DNA of 45,883 nucleotides. Origin: an uncultured Prevotella sp. GTDB taxonomy: Bacteria; Bacteroidota; Bacteroidia; Bacteroidales; Bacteroidaceae. Position numbers and translations under genes: made by a program. Each line of letters begins with the position of its first letter. Positions within the stretch are counted from its first letter, which is position 1. This document shows, one piece after another, positions 32,282 to 38,356 of this stretch. The notes under the pieces were generated by a model. It saw only the letters and a list, made by a program, of their open reading frames with translations. It did no database searches and was not told the DNA's origin. The stretch covers positions 1 to 45,883 of the forward strand of contig CALUGQ010000015.1 of NCBI GenBank assembly GCA_944320235.1. The letters run 5' to 3'.

Positions 32282-33417
32282 AGTTCAAGGCATTTTTTCA
32301 ACTTCATAACAAACTCGTCGGCCATCTCCTTCGTGAAGCACAGCGGCGGCAGGAGGCGCAGCGTGGTCGTGCCGGAGCAGCCGGTGAACACGCGCTCGTC
32401 GTAGACGAGGCGGCTGCGCACTTCCTTGTGAGGCACGTCAAGCTCTATGCCCACCATCAGGCCGCGCCCGCGCACGTCGGTGATGTGCGGGCACTCGGCC
32501 TGCAACCGGCGCAGGCTGTCCATGAGGTAGGCACCGGTCTCGCGGGCGTTGTCAACGAGATGCTCGCTCTCCATCACGTCGAGCACGGCCAGCGCGGCTG
32601 TGCAGGCCAGGTGGTTGCCGCCGAAGGTGGTGCCGAGCTGCCCGTACTGGGGCTTGAAGTCGGGCGATATTAGCACCGCACCCATGGGGAAGCCGTTGCC
32701 TATGCCCTTGGCCACGGTGATGAGGTCGGGCCTGATGCCGAGCCACTGGTGGGCGAAGAAGCGGCCGCTGCGGCCGTAGCCGCACTGTATCTCGTCGCAG
32801 ATGAGCACCGTGCCGTGGCGCTTGCAGGCGGCGGCCAGGCCCTGCGCGAACTCAGGCGTGGCCAGCCTTATGCCGCCGACTCCCTGTATGCACTCCAGTA
32901 TGCAGGCGCAGACGTCGCCCTTGGCCAGCTCGGCCTCCCAGGCGGCGAGGTCGTTCAGCGGCAGGTAGCTGACGTGGCCGTTGGCGTTGATGGGCGCTAT
33001 AATCTTCGGGTTGTCGGTGGCTTCGACGGCCAGCGACGTGCGCCCGTGGAACGCTTTCTCGGCCGAGAGCACGCGGGTGCGCCCGTTTGTGAACGAGGCC
33101 AGCTTCAGCGCGTTCTCGTTGGCCTCAGCCCCGCTGTTGATGAGGAACAGCTGGTAGTCCTCATAGCCGCTGGCCCGGCCAAGCCTTTCGGCCAGCTCTG
33201 CCTGCAGCCCGTTGATGACCGAGTTGCTGTAGAAGCCCAGGCGGCCCAGCTGCGCTGCCATCATCTCAACGTAGTGGGGGTGGCAGTGGCCTATGCTTAT
33301 CACGGCGTGGCCGCCGTAAAGGTCAAGGTACTCACGGCCATCGGCATCCCACACGTGGCAGCCGCGGCCCTCGACGATGTTTATGTCGAACAATGGATAA
33401 ACGTCGAATAACTTCAT
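32278..33417 (-). CDS. argD: Acetylornithine (or succinylornithine) aminotransferase
   Basis: A 379-residue PLP-dependent class III aminotransferase that forms N-acylornithine from the N-acyl semialdehyde. The PLP lysine is in LITVAKGIGNGFPMGA. ICDEIQCGYGRSG and the N-terminal GGHAVISIGHCHP are family hallmarks. Bacteroidetes are known to make arginine through N-succinyl intermediates, so the succinyl form may be the real substrate. That is knowledge of the phylum, not visible here. The start at 33417 (MKLFDVYPLFDI) lies 5 bp after the stop of a tiny membrane-protein gene. Confidence 0.94.
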   Translation of the reverse strand: MKLFDVYPLFDINIVEGRGCHVWDADGREYLDLYGGHAVISIGHCHPHYVEMMAAQLGRLGFYSNSVINGLQAELAERLGRASGYEDYQLFLINSGAEANENALKLASFTNGRTRVLSAEKAFHGRTSLAVEATDNPKIIAPINANGHVSYLPLNDLAAWEAELAKGDVCACILECIQGVGGIRLATPEFAQGLAAACKRHGTVLICDEIQCGYGRSGRFFAHQWLGIRPDLITVAKGIGNGFPMGAVLISPDFKPQYGQLGTTFGGNHLACTAALAVLDVMESEHLVDNARETGAYLMDSLRRLQAECPHITDVRGRGLMVGIELDVPHKEVRSRLVYDERVFTGCSGTTTLRLLPPLCFTKEMADEFVMKLKKCLEL

Positions 33418-33422
33418 TTTTG

Positions 33423-33518
33423 TCAAACTAAAACCTTTATGACTATGTAAACTATGCCGCCCATGAACGTCCCGGCGATGAAGGCGTTGGCGAAGGCATC
33501 CTTGCCGGACTTTGCCAT
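33423..33518 (-). CDS. Small membrane protein of 31 residues inside the arginine operon
   Basis: This short frame reads MAKSGKDAFANAFIAGT, then a hydrophobic stretch FMGGIVYIVIKVLV. It would form one membrane helix after a polar, basic N-terminus. It starts 10 bp after the argC stop, with a purine-rich AAGG just upstream, and stops 5 bp before the argD ATG, so it fits the operon's tight packing exactly. That packing and the sensible protein sequence are the evidence. I know no named family for it. It may regulate or anchor a nearby enzyme, which is speculation. Confidence 0.55.
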   Translation of the reverse strand: MAKSGKDAFANAFIAGTFMGGIVYIVIKVLV

Positions 33519-33528
33519 GGCCGGCCTT

Positions 33529-34497
33529 TCAGAACGCCGAAGCCTTGAGGCGCAGCCCTGAGGCCTCTTCGAGCCCGAACATTATGTTCATGTTCTGCAC
33601 CGCCTGGCCCACCGCGCCCTTCAGGAGGTTGTCGATGCAGGCCGTCACGAGGAGCTTGTCGCCATGCTTGTCGCAGTGTACGAGGCACTTGTTGGTGTTC
33701 ACCACCTGCTTCATGTCGACGGGGTTGACGGAGTAGTGAGTGAAAGGCTCGCCGGCGTAGAACGCCTTGTAGCCATCCACTATGTCCTCGATGGGCGCTG
33801 ATGTGCGCACCACGGCGGTGGCAAAGATGCCGCGGGCGAAGTTGCCGCGGTATGGAATGAAGTCGATGGCGGCGCAGGGCTTGCCCTGAACCTCGGTGAG
33901 GCTCTGGCGTATCTCCGGCACGTGCTGGTGGGTGAAGGCCTTGTATATGCTCAGGTTGTCCACCCTCCAGGAGAAGTGAGTGGTCGCCCCGGGCTTCTGG
34001 CCCGCGCCTGTGGAACCCGTTATGGCGTTCACCATCACGTCGCTTGTGAGCAACCCCATCTTCGCGGCGGGCAGCAAGGCCAGCTGTATGCACGTGGCGA
34101 AGCACCCGGGGTTGGCCACGTGCATGGCCGCGGCCACCTGCGTGCGGTGGATTTCGGGCAGCCCGTAAACGAAGTCGTTGCCAGGCGCGGCCAGGCGGAA
34201 GTCCTGGGCGAGGTCTATTATCCTCACCCCTGCGGGCACACTGTGCTCGCGGAGGAAGGCCTCGCTCTTGCCGTGGCCGAAGCAGAAGAACACTACGTCG
34301 GCCGCATCGAGCGGCATGGCGTCGGTGAACCGCAGCTCCGTGTCGCCAAGAAGGCCCCCATGCACGTCGGCCACGGCGTTGCCCGCGTTGCTCTCGCTGT
34401 TGGCAAACACTATCTCCGCCTCCGGGTGGCCCAGCAAAACTCTTATAAGCTCGCCCCCGGTATACCCGGCTGCGCCCAATATTCCAACTCTTATCAT
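33529..34497 (-). CDS. argC: N-acetyl-gamma-glutamyl-phosphate reductase
   Basis: A 322-residue NADPH-dependent reductase making the N-acyl glutamate semialdehyde. The N-terminal MIRVGILGAAGYTGGELIRVL binds NADPH. The catalytic cysteine lies in HVANPGCFATCIQLALLPA at about residue 136. The length fits the type found in Bacteroidetes. Its ATG overlaps the stop of the pspC-like gene as ATGA. As with argD, the acyl group in this phylum may be succinyl. Confidence 0.96.
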   Translation of the reverse strand: MIRVGILGAAGYTGGELIRVLLGHPEAEIVFANSESNAGNAVADVHGGLLGDTELRFTDAMPLDAADVVFFCFGHGKSEAFLREHSVPAGVRIIDLAQDFRLAAPGNDFVYGLPEIHRTQVAAAMHVANPGCFATCIQLALLPAAKMGLLTSDVMVNAITGSTGAGQKPGATTHFSWRVDNLSIYKAFTHQHVPEIRQSLTEVQGKPCAAIDFIPYRGNFARGIFATAVVRTSAPIEDIVDGYKAFYAGEPFTHYSVNPVDMKQVVNTNKCLVHCDKHGDKLLVTACIDNLLKGAVGQAVQNMNIMFGLEEASGLRLKASAF

Positions 34498-34691
34498 AAC
34501 TTATACTTGCTTGGTATTATCCAGTAAAGGATGATGTAAATGAATGTTCCGCTGAAAGCCGTGCACACGGTGAGCAGCGCGTAGGCTATGCGCACGAGCG
34601 TTGGGTCGAGCCCGAAATACTCGGCCAGGCCCCCGCACACACCGCCGAGCATCCTGTCGTCAGACAAGGTGAGTCGCTTTCCGCCGTTCAT
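34494..34691 (-). CDS. PspC-domain small membrane protein
   Basis: This 65-residue protein is a bare PspC domain: KRLTLSDDRMLGGVCGGLAEYFGLDPTLVRIAYAL, followed by a membrane helix ending IYIILYWIIPSK. In enterobacteria PspC senses envelope stress; isolated PspC domains like this are common in Bacteroidetes and mostly uncharacterised. It lies between argG (3 bp gap) and argC (ATGA overlap), an odd place for an envelope protein. Confidence 0.9.
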   Translation of the reverse strand: MNGGKRLTLSDDRMLGGVCGGLAEYFGLDPTLVRIAYALLTVCTAFSGTFIYIILYWIIPSKYKL

Positions 34692-34694
34692 GGC

Positions 34695-35894
34695 TCAGCG
34701 TTTTTCGTCCTTGTGGATGCCATAGTAAACGCGCAGCGGCGTGCTGAGCACCTTGATGAAGCCCTTGGCCTCGTCGGCTGTCCAGCCGTGCTGCATCTCG
34801 CCGTACTCTCCGAGCTTCGACTTGGTGAGGTCGTCTGGCGAGTCCACTCCCACGGTCTCGAAGCCGTAGGGGCGCAACTTGAGTATGGCGGTGCCGTTGA
34901 CGTTGCGCTGCGACGAGGTGAGCATGGCCTCGATGTCGGGCATCACCGGCTCGAGGTACTGGCTCTCGTGCAGGAACATGCCGTACCAGTTGGCCACCTG
35001 GTCCTTCCAGTACTGCTGCCACTTGCTCAACGTAGACTTCTCCAGCAGCCTGTGGGCCTCGATTATGAGCTTTGGGGCGGCGGCCTCGAAGCCCACGCGG
35101 CCCTTTATGCCGATGATGGTGTCGCCCACGTTGCAGTCGCGGCCTATGGCATAGGTTGCGCCTATCTCCTCTATGCGCTGTATGGCGGCCACCTTGTCGG
35201 CGAACTTCTCTCCGTTCACGGCCACGATTTCGCCCTTCTCGAAGGTTATGCGCATCTCTTCCTCGCCGCTCTTCGTGGCGTGCTTGAGGTAGGCTTCCTC
35301 GGGCAGGCCCTGCGCGGGGTCGAGCAGTTCGCCGCCGCAGATGCTGGTTCCCCAGATGCCCACGTTGTATGAGTACTTCAGCTTGGCGAAGTCGGCCGTG
35401 AAGCCATGGTCGTTGAGGTAGTCAACCTCCTCCTTGCGCGAGAGGGCCTTGTCGCGCGTCAGGGTGATTATCTCCACGCCCGGGGCCATGACGAGGAAGG
35501 TCATGTCGAAGCGTATCTGGTCGTTGCCGGCCCCGGTGGAGCCGTGCGCAATGGCGTCGGCGCCAATCTCGTTGGCATAACGGGCTATGGCTATGGCCTG
35601 GAATATGCGCTCGGAGCTTACTGAGATGGGGTAGCAGTTGTTGCGGAGCACGTTTCCGAATATCATGTACTTAAGCGAGCGCTCGTAGTACTCGTGCGTG
35701 ACGTCGAGCGTCACGTACTGCACGGCGCCCAGCTTGTAGGCGTTCTCTTCGTTCTTCTTCAGCTGTTCGGGGCTGAAGCCGCCCGTGTTGGCGCAGGCGG
35801 CGTACACGTCGTAGCCGTCGTTGGCCAGTTTCATCACTGTGTAAGAGGTGTCCAGTCCGCCTGAGAAGGCCACCACGACTTTCTTTTTTGCCAT
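34695..35894 (-). CDS. argG: Argininosuccinate synthase
   Basis: Joins citrulline and aspartate with ATP to give argininosuccinate. The 399-residue protein starts MAKKKVVVAFSGGLDTSY, the ATP-binding P-loop of the family. YPISVSSERIFQAIAIARYA, AIAHGSTGAGNDQIRFD and SICGGELLDPAQ follow in order. The ATG at 35894 is chosen over a longer frame that reads into the upstream leader. That leader contains TAACTCC-type decamers (about 35909-35928 on the minus strand), similar to those in the array at 23875-24094. Confidence 0.96.
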   Translation of the reverse strand: MAKKKVVVAFSGGLDTSYTVMKLANDGYDVYAACANTGGFSPEQLKKNEENAYKLGAVQYVTLDVTHEYYERSLKYMIFGNVLRNNCYPISVSSERIFQAIAIARYANEIGADAIAHGSTGAGNDQIRFDMTFLVMAPGVEIITLTRDKALSRKEEVDYLNDHGFTADFAKLKYSYNVGIWGTSICGGELLDPAQGLPEEAYLKHATKSGEEEMRITFEKGEIVAVNGEKFADKVAAIQRIEEIGATYAIGRDCNVGDTIIGIKGRVGFEAAAPKLIIEAHRLLEKSTLSKWQQYWKDQVANWYGMFLHESQYLEPVMPDIEAMLTSSQRNVNGTAILKLRPYGFETVGVDSPDDLTKSKLGEYGEMQHGWTADEAKGFIKVLSTPLRVYYGIHKDEKR

Positions 35895-35931
35895 ATCTTG
35901 TTGTTTTTGGGAGTTATTGGAGTTATGGGTG

Positions 35932-36021
35932 CTATGGGGGTGCAGGGATGGATGGGATGTATAGAGCCGCGCACAAGCATCCGGCGACTGCCGCCACAGC
36001 CAGGCCAAGGCCTGCCCACAC
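35932..36021 (-). CDS. Possible small hydrophobic peptide upstream of argG
   Basis: A 30-codon frame from GTG reads VWAGLGLAVAAVAGC, then LCAALYIPSIPAPP. It is a plausible single membrane helix in the 159-bp gap between the GNAT and argG genes. The frame stays open upstream to the GNAT stop codon with no ATG, and no clear ribosome-binding site is seen. This is a weak call; chance is quite possible in GC-rich DNA. Confidence 0.2.
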   Translation of the reverse strand: MWAGLGLAVAAVAGCLCAALYIPSIPAPP

Positions 36022-36053
36022 CCCTTTTCCGGTAATTTCCTTAATCCTAACCC

Positions 36054-36635
36054 TTAATTCTTAACTAATTTCTCGATTTCCACCGGCGGTTTCTCGCCCG
36101 GGTGGTCGGCCGGGTCGTAGAGCATGCCGGTACAGATGCAGTAGCGCCGGCCCGTGCGCTTAAGCACGTCGACGTTGACGCAGCCCTCGCACCCGCGCCA
36201 GAAAGCCTCGTCGTCGGTGAGGTCGGCAAACGTCACGGGCAGGTAGCCCAGGTGTGTGTTCATCTTCATCACCGCCGAGCCGCTGGTAAGGCTGAATATC
36301 TTGGCCTTGGGCCAGCGCGTGCGCGCCAGCGAGAACGTAAGGTCCTTTATGCGCTTGGCCACGCCTTGGTTGCGGTATTCGGGCGCGACGATGAGCCCCG
36401 ACGTGGTGACATACTCCTTGTTGCCCCACGTCTCGATGTAGCTGAAGCCGGCCAGCCGCTCGCCGCACAGGGCGATGACGGCCTTGCCCTCCTTCATCTT
36501 CGTGGCTATGTAGTCATGGGTGCGCCTGGCGATGCCCGTGCCGCGCACCTTGGCGGCGGCGGCCATCGTCTCAAGTATGGTGTCAACGTAGCGCTCATGG
36601 CTGGCATCAGCCACCATAACCATAATCTCTTCCAT
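36054..36635 (-). CDS. GNAT-family N-acyltransferase of the arginine operon
   Basis: A 193-residue protein with the acetyl-CoA binding block VAPEYRNQGVAKRIKDLTFSLAR (Q/RxxGxA type) at about 85-107. A C-terminal segment holds cysteines (CEGCVNVDVL, YCICTGM). Its steady place between argR and argG makes it a good candidate for the first step of the pathway, N-acylation of glutamate with acetyl- or succinyl-CoA. I recall genetic work in Bacteroides proposing such a role for an arg-linked GNAT, but cannot verify it here. The ATG at 36635 is used; 36621 is possible. Confidence 0.8.
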   Translation of the reverse strand: MEEIMVMVADASHERYVDTILETMAAAAKVRGTGIARRTHDYIATKMKEGKAVIALCGERLAGFSYIETWGNKEYVTTSGLIVAPEYRNQGVAKRIKDLTFSLARTRWPKAKIFSLTSGSAVMKMNTHLGYLPVTFADLTDDEAFWRGCEGCVNVDVLKRTGRRYCICTGMLYDPADHPGEKPPVEIEKLVKN

Positions 36636-36731
36636 TCTTTGTATTGTATAATGTACGGTTGCGTTGTGTTGCTTTGGTTGTGTGCAGCCCTGGGTGCGCG
36701 GCCTGCCGAGGCAGCGGCGCCGGGCGCGCCG

Positions 36732-37220
36732 TCATTCGCCGGCCCGCGCCATCTCCGGCACCACCGCGCTGAGGGCGCTTACCACGTCTCTCTGCTGTAT
36801 GCCTTCCTTTATCACTATGAAGATGGTGTCGTCGCCGGCTATCGTGCCGAGTATATGGGGTATGCCGCTGGCGTCGATGTTGTACGCTATGCTGCTGGCG
36901 TAGCCGGGGCGGGTCTTGATGACGCACATGTTGCCCGAGAAGTGTATCGACAGGAATCCCGGCACCTGCATCATCTCCTTTACCTGGCTGGGCGTGCTGA
37001 CGCGCTTGTACATCGCCACGCTGGGCAGCACATAGACGTAGCTGCCGCGCATCGTGGCGGCCTTGGCCACCTTGAGCTGCTTGAGGTCGCGGCTCAGCGT
37101 GGCCTGCGTGACGACGAAGCCCTCGTCGCGCAGGGCAGCGAGTAGTTCTTCCTGGTTGCCCAGCTCGCGGCTGGAGATAATCATCCGCAGGGTTTCAAGT
37201 CTGTCATTCTTTGATTTCAT
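36732..37220 (-). CDS. argR: Arginine repressor ArgR
   Basis: A 162-residue hexameric regulator that binds ARG boxes when arginine is present. The N-terminal winged-helix domain has the recognition segment VTQATLSRDLKQL at about 38-50. The C-terminal arginine-binding and oligomerisation domain has GTIAGDDTIFIVIKEG. It is the first gene of the operon and probably controls its own promoter at 37250-37281, where a half-palindromic CATGAATA lies in the spacer. Confidence 0.95.
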   Translation of the reverse strand: MKSKNDRLETLRMIISSRELGNQEELLAALRDEGFVVTQATLSRDLKQLKVAKAATMRGSYVYVLPSVAMYKRVSTPSQVKEMMQVPGFLSIHFSGNMCVIKTRPGYASSIAYNIDASGIPHILGTIAGDDTIFIVIKEGIQQRDVVSALSAVVPEMARAGE

Positions 37221-37249
37221 TCCTATGTATGTTTATGCGAATACGGCTG

Positions 37250-37281
37250 CAAAGGTATACATATTCATGCAAACAACCAAA
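37250..37281 (-). promoter_or_regulatory. argR-arg operon promoter with candidate ARG box
   Basis: Minus-strand TTTG (37278-37281) and TACCTTTG (37250-37257) are 20 bp apart. Between them lies CATGAATATGTATAC, whose first half matches the ARG-box half-site. The second half is weak, so operator identity is tentative; the promoter itself is convincing. Confidence 0.6.
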
Positions 37282-37332
37282 GGTTTTGTGCATATTTTTT
37301 CACCCCGGCGGCATTTTCCTGCAATTTATATA

Positions 37333-37371
37333 CCACTGGCCGCCCGTGCGCTGGGGCGCGGCGGCCAGTGG
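37333..37371 (-). terminator. 12-bp hairpin after the hypothetical gene
   Basis: Arms 37333-37344 and 37360-37371 (CCACTGGCCGCC and its complement) pair perfectly around a 15-nt loop. On the minus strand an AT-rich TATATAAATTG follows. It sits between the 37431 gene and the argR promoter and probably insulates them. Confidence 0.5.
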
Positions 37372-37430
37372 GCCGTGGCGGCGTGGCGGCAGGTTTGCCC
37401 CGGCTGGGGCGGCTGCCATGGCCGCGGCTG

Positions 37431-37880
37431 CTATTTACGCTCATAGAGGCGGAACTGCCCGGCGGGCCTGCCCTCAACGCCGATGCTGCCGTGCAGGATT
37501 ACCTCCACGCCGTCGTCCATGCCGAAGCCGTCTTCGTCGGCCGAGGCGCGCCCGTCGGGCTGCACCATCCACTCCACAGCGGCCAGCCCGTCGGGGCCGA
37601 ACGGGAACACCCAGAAGCGGTAGTGCGCCTTGAGCATCAGCCATGGGCAGTGGCGTTTTATCGCCTCTACGGCCTTAGGCTCGATGTCAGCCTCAGTGAT
37701 GAACACCACGTCGCCGTCGATTACCAACGGCAGCAGCCGTTCCCCAGGGGCTGCCTGCCTGCGCAGCAGCCACATGCTGCCGCCCTGACTCACCGACGCC
37801 ATGCCGCCGGCTCCGAGTTCACTGATTTCATACAGCATCGGGCGGGCCTCGATGTCTTCAATCCTTTCCTCTTGGTTCAT
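37431..37880 (-). CDS. Hypothetical protein, 149 residues
   Basis: No family recognised. The protein is acidic at the N-terminus (MNQEERIEDIEARP), mostly soluble-looking with alternating strands (LLPLVIDGDVVFITEADIE, AHYRFWVFPFGPDGLAAVEWMVQPDG), and ends GQFRLYERK. The start at 37880 follows GAAGGAC. Its transcript would begin in promoter-leader repeat copy 3, giving a leader of about 105 nt. The frame upstream of 37880 reads only the repeat. Upstream of argR on the same strand but separated by a hairpin, so probably not part of the arginine operon. Confidence 0.6.
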   Translation of the reverse strand: MNQEERIEDIEARPMLYEISELGAGGMASVSQGGSMWLLRRQAAPGERLLPLVIDGDVVFITEADIEPKAVEAIKRHCPWLMLKAHYRFWVFPFGPDGLAAVEWMVQPDGRASADEDGFGMDDGVEVILHGSIGVEGRPAGQFRLYERK

Positions 37881-37900
37881 GTCCTTCAAAATTTGTTCGG

Positions 37901-38000
37901 GTGCAAAGGCAACACAAACGAAGGGGCGAAGCAGGGGCGATGCCCACATCGCCGCCACCGCTTGCTGCTTCCCGGGCGCAGCTTGCCTTATGCAAATATA
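37901..38000 (-). repeat. Promoter-leader repeat, copy 3
   Basis: On the minus strand: TATATTTGCATAAGGC, then AAGCTGCGCCCGGGAAGC, a longer GC-rich variable part than in the other two copies, then GTGTTGCCTTTGCA. The conserved ends match copies at 12739 and 21386. Confidence 0.7.
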
Positions 38001-38024
38001 CAAAGGAACCCATGGCGAATCAAG
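37993..38024 (-). promoter_or_regulatory. Promoter of the hypothetical gene at 37431-37880
   Basis: -7 box TATATTTG (37993-38000 on the minus strand) with CTTG (38021-38024) 20 bp upstream as a weak -33 element. The -7 box is the first part of the leader repeat. Confidence 0.5.
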
Positions 38025-38068
38025 GGCTGCCATGTGTTTTCGCACCGTGTTTGAGCATTTTTAACTCT

Positions 38069-38105
38069 CCTCGCAGCCAAGGCGGGGCGGGCCTTGGCTG
38101 CGAGG
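38069..38105. terminator. 15-bp perfect hairpin beside repeat cluster 6
   Basis: Arms 38069-38083 and 38091-38105 (CCTCGCAGCCAAGGC and complement) around a 7-nt loop. No T-run on the + side; an AT-rich tail lies on the minus side. It abuts the 22-bp repeats, like the hairpins beside clusters 1 and 4. Confidence 0.4.
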
Positions 38106-38106
38106 G

Positions 38107-38199
38107 GAAACAGGCCATGCCGTTTTGCATCATGAAACGGGCCGTTCGGGGCAGCGAAACAGGCCGTTCGGGGCAGCGAAACTGCCCGTCTCGGGAGCC
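38107..38199 (+). repeat. 22-bp tandem repeat cluster 6 (four units)
   Basis: Units at 38107, 38134, 38156 and 38178. The last three are contiguous and nearly identical at their starts (GAAACGGGCCGTTCGGGG and GAAACAGGCCGTTCGGGG). A 5-bp spacer separates the first. They occupy the gap between divergently transcribed genes. No gene is seen in 37881-38356. Confidence 0.8.
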
Positions 38200-38297
38200 A
38201 CGGCCCCCAAGGGTGAAAGCCGCCCCGGCAAAGGCTCATCGCAAGGGTGACTGACGGGCGTGGGAAAGAAAGTTGCGGCCGGCACAATTTTCATGTG

Positions 38298-38336
38298 GGC
38301 TGTGCCGCGTTTCGGCACAGCCACACCGTAATTTTG
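38298..38336 (+). promoter_or_regulatory. Promoter of the GNAT-AAA+ gene with embedded palindrome
   Basis: TAATTTTG (38329-38336) is the -7 box. A 10-bp inverted repeat, GGCTGTGCCG and CGGCACAGCC around CGTTT (38298-38322), occupies the place where the -33 element should be. It could be an operator for a repressor or activator. The ATG is 20 bp beyond the -7 box. Confidence 0.5.
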
Positions 38337-38356
38337 CGGCAAAAACAACCAACGAC

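Noticed and set aside
38107-38199. Repeats beginning GAAAC considered as a CRISPR array
   Set aside because: Units are contiguous 22-mers without regular unique spacers, and no cas genes are in the window.
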